Of a DNA stretch of 6,344 nt, positions 1 to 6,260 are shown piece after piece. Location of the stretch: positions 1 to 6,344 of the forward strand of contig CAKQMM010000071.1 of assembly GCA_934254755.1 (NCBI GenBank). The letters run 5' to 3'. Origin of the DNA: an uncultured Clostridia bacterium (GTDB taxonomy: Bacteria; Bacillota; Clostridia; Christensenellales; Borkfalkiaceae). Below the pieces are notes generated by a model. It saw only the letters and a list, made by a program, of their open reading frames with translations, did no database searches and had not been told where the DNA came from. The position numbers and the translations under genes were made by a program. How positions within the stretch are numbered: position 1 is the stretch's first letter; the number at the start of each line of letters is the position of its first letter.

Positions 1-668
1 GGGTGATTTATGCGGATGGCAAGAAGATCTGTCACTTCAACGTTCGCCTTTTCAAGGCTTTCCCACACGGCGTATCCGTCAACGACCGCCGCGCCCGCTT
101 CGATTGCTGCTTTCTTACCCGCTTCGTAATATTTTTTAAGCACCTTTTCGTTTTGAACTTTTACGCACCCCGCGGCAATATCTTTAATAAGCGGGTCGGC
201 TATCCTGACGCTTACTTCGTTGCACATATAGTTTTGGGTTAAATACAAAACTTCCGTTCCGGCCGCAACCGCCTTTTCAAAAATTTTTTTAAGTCTTTCC
301 GCATAGTTGCAGACCCCGTTCAAGCCGAAAGTACCCGCGTCGTTCAACCCGTAGGAAACGACGAGCAAATCGGGGTGATACTTCAAAACGTCTTCGTCCA
401 TTCGGTTAAGCCCGTTTTCGGCATTATCGCCGCTTATCCCCGCGTTTATGATATGAATTATCATATCGGGGTATAAAAAGTTCAAAAACTCCTTGAATTT
501 CACACTATACGCAGACTTTGCGTCGTAAACCGTTTCGATTTCGTTTTCGCTTTTTTTGTAAACTTCAAAGCAACCCTGCGTAACGCTGTCGCCCAAAAAC
601 GCGACGGTTATGGTCTTTTTAACAAGCCCAGTGGGGTTCGGTGCGGCTATTTTATCGTAAATTTTCAT
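1..668 (-). CDS. SGNH/GDSL-family hydrolase, 3' end cut by window edge
   Basis: The open frame runs without a stop from an ATG at 668 to the left edge, giving 222 residues. Block I is GDSVTQG at residues 26-32 (nucleophile Ser28). Block II is NAGISGDNA at 75-83. Block III is YGLND at 106-110 (oxyanion Asn109). The last visible residues read RINH, so His222 is the likely catalytic His of block V. The classical Asp three residues before it is not present (Arg219), as I recall for some RINHP-type members. SGNH enzymes are esterases or lipases; beside glycosidase genes a carbohydrate deacetylase role is likely but inferred. There is no signal peptide, so it is probably cytoplasmic. The start is supported by AAGG at 677-680, 8 nt upstream. 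It follows the GH-like gene by 119 nt and may have its own promoter. Confidence 0.85.
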   Translation of the reverse strand, partial: MKIYDKIAAPNPTGLVKKTITVAFLGDSVTQGCFEVYKKSENEIETVYDAKSAYSVKFKEFLNFLYPDMIIHIINAGISGDNAENGLNRMDEDVLKYHPDLLVVSYGLNDAGTFGLNGVCNYAERLKKIFEKAVAAGTEVLYLTQNYMCNEVSVRIADPLIKDIAAGCVKVQNEKVLKKYYEAGKKAAIEAGAAVVDGYAVWESLEKANVEVTDLLAIRINH

Positions 669-727
669 AATATTTGCCTTTTTGTTTTTGTTTTATTGTA
701 CCCCGTTTTTTAAAATTAAGCAAGGAT

Positions 728-755
728 ATTTTAAAACGTATAACGGCGCCGTCAA
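728..755 (-). promoter_or_regulatory. Putative sigma-A promoter for the SGNH hydrolase gene, with palindrome
   Basis: On the minus strand TTGACG (755-750) and TAAAAT (733-728) are separated by 16 nt, each matching consensus at five of six positions. The predicted start lies about 50 nt before the ATG at 668. A perfect 10-bp palindrome, ACGGCGCCGT (743-752), overlaps the end of the -35 box and could be an operator. A weaker alternative, TTGCTT-17-TACAAT, lies at 723-695. No T-tract follows the palindrome on the minus strand, so I do not read it as a terminator; read-through from the upstream operon remains possible. Confidence 0.45.
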
Positions 756-787
756 CCGATAAAACTTCCGCGTAAACGGCACGGCGG

Positions 788-2797
788 TCATTTCTCGGCA
801 AACAATATGACGTAGTCGAAGGCTTTGAACTCAACCGTTATTTTTTCGGAATCGATGCGTTCGCCGCTGACGGCGTTTACTACCGAACGATACTTTTGCG
901 GCAACTTCACGTCCACCCTGCCGGTAGGTTTATTTTTCATATTGCAGACGAAAAACAACGCCTGCTTGACGGTTTCATAATAACTTACGACAACGGCGGG
1001 ATTTTCCGGTCGGATATCGTTATCGTAATAAGGCTTCCATACGGAACCGTTAAAATCAAATAAACTTAAAGCCTTCCACACACCGCTCATTTCGTCAAGA
1101 AAACCACCCGCGTCGTTAGGCTTAGGAAGAATTCCGAACGGCAATGCGTTGGCAGTCGCTTGCGAAAACGTCCACTTCGGCGGATTGGAATAACACAGCA
1201 TGTTCACGGGCACGCCGAGATTTTTACCGGTATAAATCGCACGGAAGTAATCTTCCGGCACCTTTTCGACCTTGCCCGTAAGCATAAGCGATTGCACCGT
1301 CTCTCCTTCCCAAAGCATATCGGCATAAGCGATCGCTCCGAGCGAAAAACTTGCGTAAGAATGGCATGCAATAACCCCGCCGTACTCTTTTACAATGTTA
1401 TGAAGCCGCTTCATCAGCTTTCTGACGGCAAAAACGGGATACGTTTCTTTAAGGTTTCCGTCGCCGTCGCGATACCCGCATCCGTGTTTTTCGTTTTTAC
1501 ACGCATTTACGGCCATTGTAGAATCTAAATACAAGCCGTCGATATGGTACGTTTCAAACAGTTTTTTTATGTTTTCGACGAAATAATCCTGCCAACCGCT
1601 GTTGTAACAAACGCCCAAATCTCTTTGCCACGGCTTTCTGTACCAATGCCACTTAGACTCGCTGATTCTCATATATTCTATGCCGTGTTTGCCGAATTCC
1701 GGCGATAAAGTGGATATCTCGTAACCAAAGTAAGGGATAACTTTAATATTTCTTTTATGCGCTTCTTCGACTATGAGCTTCAACCTGTCTGCGGCAACGG
1801 TCGTAAGTTCGGGCGAGTTTTGTATATCGTTCCACTTTTCGTGAATGTAAAGGGTATCTGCGCCTTGCCGCTTAATTTTGTCTAACACCGTTTCCCCCGC
1901 CCCCTCATACTCTCCGAACAGATACTCTTCGTAATCCATGGGAATTTTTTTGAAACAATCTATATGAACGGCTTTTTGAAAATACGGATTTTCCGGGAAT
2001 TGTTTGACGGGCGTGGCAACCATTCCCACGCGGAAAGTCACGGGGAACAAATACATCCCGTTGGAAGTATCCTTTTCGCGCCAGCTTTTCGGCTCGCTGT
2101 CCAAAAGTTTTATTCTTAAAACGACTGCGTCTTTTTCAATCACGCACGATATCGCGTCGTTTTCGTTTTGCGGCTGCCAGTTTTCGTCGCTCTCGAAAAA
2201 CACGCCGAACCCGACTTTATCGCCACCGATAAAAAGTTGCTGCTTAAAAGGCATTTCCATACTTATAAGCGGCAGCCTGCCCGCCTGCGCGAGCGCACCG
2301 TCCGTATCCTTTCCGTCAAACGTAATTTTCCCGATAGGGGCGATTTGATAAAACTGCGCAATTTCCTTTTTCAGCGGTATTTCTATCCATAATTCAGATA
2401 AAATTCTGTCGCCGTTATCGTTCGGCTCTAACCCGAATGCCTGATTAACGCTTTGCCCACGCGGCGCGATATTCAAATACCAGTCCATACACCCGTCTTC
2501 AAACACGGTTGCCGTCGCGTTAAGCAAAAACCTTTCCCCTTGCATCGAGCGGCAAAGCGTCGCTTCTTCGTCGGTGCAGCCGTCCATCAAAAACGTGCAC
2601 TCGTCCCGCCAAGAAATCTCTTTGCCGTTTTCGACGCCGACCACGCGCATAGGGGCTGCCAGCAACTCTTCGCCCGCCGATTTAACCGAACTTAAAAGCG
2701 GGGACGCGCCGAACTTATATTCTCTGTTCCAAACCGCGACGGAATATCCGTCCGCTACCTTTTCGACCCTGACGGGCGTAAACGAATTTTTATCCAT
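788..2797 (-). CDS. Glycoside-hydrolase-like TIM-barrel protein (DUF6067/GH123_N-like)
   Basis: The product has 669 residues counted from the ATG at 2797. That start is chosen over an in-frame ATG at 2866 because AAAGGAG lies at 2802-2808 and the longer form would overlap the upstream gene by 59 nt. Residues 1 to about 280 look like a beta-rich N-terminal domain (for example FFESDENWQP at 200-209). About 285-600 looks like a (beta/alpha)8 barrel: LYIHEKWNDIQN at 316-327, VIPYFGYEIS at 353-362, HIDGLYLDST at 418-427 and DMLWEGE at 493-499. Asp420 or Asp425 and Glu497 or Glu499 sit where strand-end catalytic acids of such barrels usually lie. A small beta domain closes the protein. The HEKWxDIQN and YFGYE pattern recalls DUF6067/GH123_N proteins, from memory. 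Substrate is unknown. No signal peptide is seen, and many exposed-type aromatic residues (Trp383, Trp385, Trp390) follow the fifth-strand region, fitting sugar binding. It is co-transcribed with the DUF5107 gene. Confidence 0.8.
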   Translation of the reverse strand: MDKNSFTPVRVEKVADGYSVAVWNREYKFGASPLLSSVKSAGEELLAAPMRVVGVENGKEISWRDECTFLMDGCTDEEATLCRSMQGERFLLNATATVFEDGCMDWYLNIAPRGQSVNQAFGLEPNDNGDRILSELWIEIPLKKEIAQFYQIAPIGKITFDGKDTDGALAQAGRLPLISMEMPFKQQLFIGGDKVGFGVFFESDENWQPQNENDAISCVIEKDAVVLRIKLLDSEPKSWREKDTSNGMYLFPVTFRVGMVATPVKQFPENPYFQKAVHIDCFKKIPMDYEEYLFGEYEGAGETVLDKIKRQGADTLYIHEKWNDIQNSPELTTVAADRLKLIVEEAHKRNIKVIPYFGYEISTLSPEFGKHGIEYMRISESKWHWYRKPWQRDLGVCYNSGWQDYFVENIKKLFETYHIDGLYLDSTMAVNACKNEKHGCGYRDGDGNLKETYPVFAVRKLMKRLHNIVKEYGGVIACHSYASFSLGAIAYADMLWEGETVQSLMLTGKVEKVPEDYFRAIYTGKNLGVPVNMLCYSNPPKWTFSQATANALPFGILPKPNDAGGFLDEMSGVWKALSLFDFNGSVWKPYYDNDIRPENPAVVVSYYETVKQALFFVCNMKNKPTGRVDVKLPQKYRSVVNAVSGERIDSEKITVEFKAFDYVILFAEK

Positions 2798-2801
2798 AAT
2801 T

Positions 2802-2808
2802 CTCCTTT
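2802..2808 (-). promoter_or_regulatory. Shine-Dalgarno deciding the start of the GH-like gene
   Basis: AAAGGAG is followed by a 4-nt AATT spacer and the ATG at 2797. Its first base is also the last base of the TGA stop (2810-2808) of the upstream DUF5107 gene, so terminating ribosomes sit on this site and translation of the two genes is probably coupled. Confidence 0.8.
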
Positions 2809-4775
2809 CAGTGCATTCTGTAATCGAGTTTAAACGGCAGCGGATATTTTTCCAAAACTTCCGCATCGCTTATCTCGCCGTAATAAACGTGCTTTTCTTT
2901 AGCTAAAACGCGTTTATATATCTCCACCCATATCGACGAAAGGGAATATTCCCCTTCTTTGATATCGTCGACTATCAGGGACTCGTTTATAAACCCGAGC
3001 GCGCCGTCGATATCCCCGATTTTTGCATAGCACGCGCCCGTCAGCATCTTCAATCTGCCCGATTCGCGAGCCTCTAAGTCGAGCGAGGGATAGGTCTTAA
3101 TCCATTTGTCGTATTTCTCTGCGCGTATGCACGCATAGGCGAACTCAGTCGTAAGCGGAAGATATCCGCCGTTTAAATTAAACGCGCGAAGCATGTACTC
3201 GTACTCCCCTGCGGCGTCGCCTAAGATATTTCCCTTAATCTTGGCAAGGTTTCTGAGCGACCAGCAGTTTTCTTTTACTTCAACCGACTTTTTAAAACAC
3301 TCTTCCGCTTTAGCGTAATTTTTTTCGGCGTAGTAAAGCACCCCTAAGTGCATATATTCGTACCAGTTTCCCGAAAAAGTTTTCGCTATCGCTTTTATCC
3401 ACTGTTTGCCCGTCACGTAACTTAGCGCGCACTCGTTTACGCTTTTATCGGGCAACCCCTTTCCTCTTAAAAGATCCGACCATTCCGCCGCTTCCGCCGT
3501 CAGACTTTCTTTCGGGAATGCGCACGTTTTACTTATCGGCGACTTTTTTAAGGCGCATTCGAGCGCGCCGAAAGCCGAACCGTAATACTTTATTTCGTCT
3601 TCTTTAACGATATCGAAATAATCGCCGTTCAAAAGTTCCGCTCTTTCGGCGGCAAACCTTCCCGCCTCTTTTTGCGCTATGCGGTAGTCTTTGTCGTGAA
3701 CCTTTTCCGCGTCGCAAAAAACCGAACAATATCCTTCGATAAACGATATTTCTGAGCGCGCCGCCATGGGGAAGTGTTCCAACTGCGTTCTTAAAAGCCC
3801 CGCTTGAATTTCTATGTACGCGCCTCTTTTGTCGGACAGCCACTCGTTCCAATGTCTGCCGCCGTTTTGCTGTCCCCACACGAACATTTTTCTGCCCTTA
3901 AGCGCAGAGGTGGAAAATTGAAGCAAACCGTACCCGTCCTTATCGACCGCCGCAATCCACTTTTTCTCTTCTTCGGGTATTTTAAAAAAGAAGTCTCTCG
4001 AACGGGAAGAATTTACGGCGTAAGTTACGTCTTTGCCACCCAAGTCGGGAAAATCCGCGGCGTCCAAAAGATATCCGCCGTTCTCGTAAGAGCAATAAAA
4101 AGTTTTTTCGGCGGGAACGATTACGCGGGTTTTTGCCGTTTCGGGCACGGCAATGTTAGACCACCAGTACATAGGCACAGACTTATTCTGCGGGTTTTCT
4201 ATGCAAGTTTTAACCAAAAGCGCGTCTTTTACCAAGACGGCGTATATGGAATACACGACGCCGCGTATGCGCTCGAATTCATACATTTTTAAGACGGGGT
4301 TGCCGCTTTTATCGTAAACCTTTTTAGCAAACAGCGGCGAGCACGTCAACGGGTTATGCCCCTTTATGCCCACGTTCCATTCCACCCCGCCCGAAAACCA
4401 AGCGTTTCTTAAAGCAAGGTTTGCGGGCTGAAACACGTCGTTTGAGTATAAAAGTTCTCTTCCGCTTTTTTTATCGTATAGCGACCACAGCCTTCCGCCC
4501 AGTTCGGTCACGAAAGTCGCCTTTAAAAATTCGTTTTCAAGCACGACAGAATCAAAGCCCCGCACCGTCCGCTTTCTGTCGTATGAATCGAGGTTCATGT
4601 AGGGAAGCAAGGTGGATATCATCCCCTTGCCGATATATTTTTTGTCCTCTTTATCTATTTTATCGGTCAGCGATACGGTCGCCCTTATGTAGGCGTTGTC
4701 ATGCACGTCGGGGAGAACGTTTTCTTTCCCGAGGTTGGCGGCGGGGATATAAAATTTTTTAAAAGTTATTTCCAT
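2808..4775 (-). CDS. DUF5107-type protein with C-terminal TPR repeats
   Basis: The product has 655 residues from the ATG at 4775. A strong AGGGAGG (4781-4787) 5 nt upstream supports this start over the in-frame ATG at 4802. The N-terminal two-thirds carry motifs I associate with DUF5107 (aldose-epimerase/galactose-mutarotase-like beta-sandwich): VTELGGRLWSLYDKKSGREL (89-108), FSGGVEWNVG (127-136), FVWGQQNGGRHWNEWL (298-313), then YIEIQAGLLRTQLEHFPM (320-337). Glu132, His308 and Glu311 are candidate active-site residues by analogy only. The C-terminal part is helical with TPR-like units near 468-506 (YxxLGxLYYAxxxYxxAxxxF) and 574-602. Such proteins are common in saccharide-utilisation clusters, and their activity is not settled to my knowledge. 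No signal peptide is seen. It overlaps the preceding stub ORF by 17 nt and is coupled to the GH-like gene downstream. Confidence 0.85.
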   Translation of the reverse strand: MEITFKKFYIPAANLGKENVLPDVHDNAYIRATVSLTDKIDKEDKKYIGKGMISTLLPYMNLDSYDRKRTVRGFDSVVLENEFLKATFVTELGGRLWSLYDKKSGRELLYSNDVFQPANLALRNAWFSGGVEWNVGIKGHNPLTCSPLFAKKVYDKSGNPVLKMYEFERIRGVVYSIYAVLVKDALLVKTCIENPQNKSVPMYWWSNIAVPETAKTRVIVPAEKTFYCSYENGGYLLDAADFPDLGGKDVTYAVNSSRSRDFFFKIPEEEKKWIAAVDKDGYGLLQFSTSALKGRKMFVWGQQNGGRHWNEWLSDKRGAYIEIQAGLLRTQLEHFPMAARSEISFIEGYCSVFCDAEKVHDKDYRIAQKEAGRFAAERAELLNGDYFDIVKEDEIKYYGSAFGALECALKKSPISKTCAFPKESLTAEAAEWSDLLRGKGLPDKSVNECALSYVTGKQWIKAIAKTFSGNWYEYMHLGVLYYAEKNYAKAEECFKKSVEVKENCWSLRNLAKIKGNILGDAAGEYEYMLRAFNLNGGYLPLTTEFAYACIRAEKYDKWIKTYPSLDLEARESGRLKMLTGACYAKIGDIDGALGFINESLIVDDIKEGEYSLSSIWVEIYKRVLAKEKHVYYGEISDAEVLEKYPLPFKLDYRMH

Positions 4776-4953
4776 TTTTACCTCCCTGCCTGCTTTTAAC
4801 ACCGTAATAAAACGCTCCGCCGCTCTTTAATATTACGTTTACGCCGCCTAAAATCGCTAATAAATTCTTTTGGACGACTTCGGCGTCGAAATTTTTCCGC
4901 ATCTCGGTTCCGTGCGCAAAATCACAGTAATCTGCGCCCAGTTTAAATTCCAT
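4759..4953 (-). pseudogene. 64-codon ORF, probable N-terminal stub of a deleted glycoside hydrolase
   Basis: The ORF has a good Shine-Dalgarno, AGGAAGG at 4962-4968, 8 nt from its ATG, and is the first frame after the divergent regulatory region, so it is probably translated. Residues 4-41 read KLGADYCDF then HGTEMRKNFDAEVVQKNL and GGVNVI. This matches the start of many TIM-barrel glycosidases: strand 1 'lGxnYxpf', a 'FDxExVxkDL' helix, then strand 2 'LGxNvIR'. After residue 41 (about 4831) the glycosidase pattern stops, and the remainder (ILKSGGAFYYG onward) resembles nothing and overlaps the DUF5107 start by 17 nt. In the next frame a 12-codon run from 4831 ends at a stop at 4796-4798, 20 nt before the DUF5107 ATG, as expected of the lost gene's natural end. 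A deleted GH gene is therefore the favoured reading. A genuine small protein or a leader peptide is the alternative. Confidence 0.5.
4781..4787 (-). promoter_or_regulatory. Shine-Dalgarno deciding the start of the DUF5107 gene
   Basis: AGGGAGG lies 5 nt before the ATG at 4775. The alternative ATG at 4802 would place this site inside the coding region and has no comparable sequence upstream. Confidence 0.8.
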
Positions 4954-4961
4954 AACGTTTA

Positions 4962-4968
4962 CCTTCCT
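4962..4968 (-). promoter_or_regulatory. Shine-Dalgarno of the stub ORF
   Basis: AGGAAGG lies 8 nt before the ATG at 4953, preceded by an A-rich stretch. It shows that the short ORF at the head of the operon still has a working-looking translation start, unlike a random frame. Confidence 0.6.
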
Positions 4969-4982
4969 TTTTTTAGCGCGCT

Positions 4983-5008
4983 TTAATCGCTTAACTATAT
5001 GATATCAT
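4983..5008 (-). promoter_or_regulatory. Candidate operon promoter -10 with overlapping operator-like palindromes
   Basis: On the minus strand TATAGT (4999-4994) matches the -10 consensus at five of six positions, but the sequence 17-18 nt upstream (around ACCTTCA) is a poor -35, as expected of a promoter needing an activator. Two palindromes flank it. TTAATCGCTTAA (4983-4994) has matching arms around a central CG, as in LacI-family operators, and abuts the -10 downstream. ATGATATCAT (4999-5008) is perfect and touches the upstream edge of the -10. The heptamer ATATCAT recurs 50 bp away at 5052-5058 in direct orientation, a possible pair of AraC-type half-sites. All assignments are inferred from position and symmetry. 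Confidence 0.4.
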
Positions 5009-5095
5009 CGCCGCTTGAAGGTTTCTACGAAAACTCTACGATAAAGTATGCATATCATAAGATATTTTATATTTAAGTTTATTATTTTAAAAGTG

Positions 5096-5124
5096 TTGAC
5101 TTTGTTCGGCAGTTATTTTAAGAT
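5096..5124 (+). promoter_or_regulatory. Putative sigma-A promoter of the AraC-family regulator gene
   Basis: TTGACT (5096-5101) and TAAGAT (5119-5124) are separated by 17 nt, matching consensus at five and four of six positions. The predicted transcription start is at about 5131, next to the favoured ATG at 5132, which would make the transcript leaderless or nearly so. A weaker alternative, TTGAAG (5015-5020) with TACGAT (5037-5042), would give a leader of about 80 nt containing an inverted repeat, ATATC-ATAA-GATAT (5052-5065). Confidence 0.5.
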
Positions 5125-5131
5125 GATAAGT

Positions 5132-5962
5132 ATGAAAAAAACGAAAGAAATCAAACAAGTTAATTTATCTTGTTACACTCATACCGACGCTACGCTGTTC
5201 GTAAACAAAAAGCTCGTCGATAACGATTACGTCTTGCACTGTCACAACCACTTTGAAATAGAGTTCGTTTATTCGGGGCGCGCGACGGAAAACATAAACG
5301 GGGACAGCGTGGAAGTCAAAAAAGGCTCGCTGTACGTTTTAAAGCCCACCGACTTTCACGACTTAAAAATAATAGAGCCTCTCACCGTAACCACCGTTTC
5401 TTTCGACTATCAGATATTACCGAAGTCGCTTTTAAGATATTTTTGCGACGAGGCGCGCCCGCTCGTTTTTCAGACGGAAAGCGAAGAGTTCGATATCTAT
5501 AAATCTTTGTTAGATATGCTTGCAAGCGAATATCGGCAAAGCGACGCGATAGTAAACGGCGTCCTTACCATAATTTTTGAAAAACTTTCAAGACTTTATA
5601 ACGTCGGCGATAAAACCATATCTATACAAAATGCGGACGTTTTCAACGCAATCGGTTACGTAAACCTGCATTTTAACGAAAACCCGTCTATAAAAGACGC
5701 CGCAAGCGTTGCCGGCTACACTCCCGAATATTTCAGTTGCCTGTTTAAAAAAGCAACGCAAAAAACCTTCACGCAATATCTTACGGACGTTAAAATCGCC
5801 AACGCGAAAAAATTGCTTGCTCTGAATACTTTGTCCGTTTCGGATATTTGCATTAACTGCGGATTCGGCTCGGTAAGCAATTTTAACAGATCGTTTAAAT
5901 CGGCTGTCGGTTGTTCGCCGTCAAAGTACAGAAAAACTGCGGCAAACACCCCGCAATTTTAA
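5132..5962 (+). CDS. AraC-family transcriptional regulator with N-terminal cupin domain
   Basis: The product has 276 residues from the ATG at 5132. An in-frame ATG at 5048 would add a hydrophobic, AT-rich 28-residue tail covering the promoter and is unlikely; ATG 5123 is a closer alternative. Residues 15 to about 100 form a cupin-like sensor (HCHNHFEIEFVYSG at 36-49, GSLYVLKPTDFHD at 65-77), the domain that binds a sugar in many AraC relatives. The C-terminal two-helix-turn-helix domain spans about 170-270: the first motif is DAASVAGYTPEYFSCLFKKA (189-208), and the second, VSDICINCGFGSVSNFNRSF (236-255), is followed by GCSPSKYR (260-267), matching the AraC family signature. The protein is a soluble DNA-binding regulator. 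Its divergent orientation to the glycosidase-like operon suggests it activates that operon when a breakdown sugar is present. No clear terminator follows the stop codon. Confidence 0.93.
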   Translation: MKKTKEIKQVNLSCYTHTDATLFVNKKLVDNDYVLHCHNHFEIEFVYSGRATENINGDSVEVKKGSLYVLKPTDFHDLKIIEPLTVTTVSFDYQILPKSLLRYFCDEARPLVFQTESEEFDIYKSLLDMLASEYRQSDAIVNGVLTIIFEKLSRLYNVGDKTISIQNADVFNAIGYVNLHFNENPSIKDAASVAGYTPEYFSCLFKKATQKTFTQYLTDVKIANAKKLLALNTLSVSDICINCGFGSVSNFNRSFKSAVGCSPSKYRKTAANTPQF

Positions 5963-5976
5963 CCTTTCACTCGCCT

Positions 5977-5989
5977 AACGTATTACGTT
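5977..5989. promoter_or_regulatory. 13-bp perfect inverted repeat at the azlC-stub promoter
   Basis: AACGTA-T-TACGTT is a perfect inverted repeat with a 1-nt centre. It ends on the first base of the TTGACA -35 box (5989-5994), a typical place for an operator. It lies 15 nt after the araC-type stop codon, but the arms are short, AT-rich and lack a T-tract, so it is a poor terminator. The binding protein is unknown. Confidence 0.35.
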
Positions 5990-6018
5990 TGACAAAGCCG
6001 CGTTAAACATACTATTAT
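5989..6018 (+). promoter_or_regulatory. Near-consensus sigma-A promoter before the azlC stub
   Basis: A perfect TTGACA (5989-5994) is followed after 18 nt by TATTAT (6013-6018). TACTAT at 6010-6015 with a 15-nt spacer is a poorer fit. Transcription would begin near 6025, leaving a leader of about 15 nt before the ATG at 6040 without an obvious Shine-Dalgarno. Confidence 0.55.
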
Positions 6019-6039
6019 GAAAGCGAAATTAAAATTTTT

Positions 6040-6168
6040 ATGGAACAGGCGATTTCAAAAAAACAACAATTTTTATCGGGACTTAAAGCGGATTTGCCGG
6101 TAATGCTCGGCTACGTTCCCGTAGCGATAGCCTACGCGGTTGACTTTTTAATTCTCCTTGTCGTGTAG
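6040..6168 (+). pseudogene. azlC: Truncated azlC-like branched-chain amino-acid exporter (N-terminus only)
   Basis: This 42-codon frame begins MEQAISKKQQFLSGL and continues KADLPVMLGYVPVAIAYAV (residues 16-34). It resembles the N-terminus of AzlC permease subunits: a basic amphipathic start, then 'glPixLGYxPvaxAfG' leading into the first membrane helix. Intact AzlC proteins are about 230-250 residues and work with the small partner AzlD to export branched-chain amino acids. Here the resemblance ends at about residue 34 (6141); eight unrelated residues follow and TAG closes the frame at 6166-6168. No AzlC or AzlD sequence is recognisable downstream. The breakpoint falls inside a 12-bp sequence repeated at 6249-6260. 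A strong promoter precedes the stub. Assignment rests on recalled family pattern, so an unrelated small membrane peptide is possible. Confidence 0.6.
6138..6149 (+). repeat. 12-bp direct repeat, copy 1, at the azlC break
   Basis: GGTTGACTTTTT occurs here and again at 6249-6260, 111 bp downstream in the same orientation. This copy covers the point where the AzlC-like frame ends. The following bases are loosely similar in both copies (T-rich, then TTG and CG), so copy 1 may be a decayed duplicate of the downstream promoter. Confidence 0.6.
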
Positions 6169-6248
6169 GGAATAAACACAGTTTTTTAGTTGCTTTTTGT
6201 TGGGGAAAACATTCCTAATCGCCAATTAATCAAAAGTCTTCTATTCAG

Positions 6249-6260
6249 GGTTGACTTTTT
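6249..6260 (+). repeat. 12-bp direct repeat, copy 2, within the -35 region
   Basis: This is the second exact copy of GGTTGACTTTTT. It contains the -35 box TTGACT of the promoter for the structured transcript, so the repeat may mark a duplicated promoter segment or a recombination endpoint. The 80 bp between the stub's stop codon and this copy are AT-rich, and I see no gene in them. Confidence 0.6.

Noticed and set aside
652..834. A 60-codon minus-strand frame spanning the end of the GH-like gene and the gap after it
   Set aside because: It starts inside the GH-like gene in another frame, has no Shine-Dalgarno, and its protein-like middle (VYAEVLSVDGAVIRF) is followed by low-complexity residues encoded by promoter and RBS sequence. 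I judge it chance.
3804..4292. A 162-codon plus-strand frame opposite the DUF5107 gene
   Set aside because: It lies wholly antisense to a well-supported gene, has no RBS or recognisable motif, and is a shadow of that gene's codon pattern. The other plus-strand frames within 1160-2906 and 4421-4762 were rejected for the same reason.
5048..5131. N-terminal extension of the AraC-type regulator (a possible membrane segment)
   Set aside because: The hydrophobic residues are encoded by the AT-rich promoter region containing TTGACT and TAAGAT, and the cupin domain is complete without them.
5977..5989. Terminator for the regulator gene
   Set aside because: Stem arms are only 6 bp and AT-rich, the loop would be 1 nt, and only a short T run follows; an operator is more plausible.
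6017..6103. Alternative short plus-strand frame starting MKAKLKFLW
   Set aside because: Its ATG overlaps the -10 box, it has no RBS, and it competes with the frame showing AzlC similarity.
6204..6215. GGAA/TTCC mini-hairpin after the azlC stub
   Set aside because: A 4-bp stem without a T-tract is expected by chance in this AT-rich spacer.
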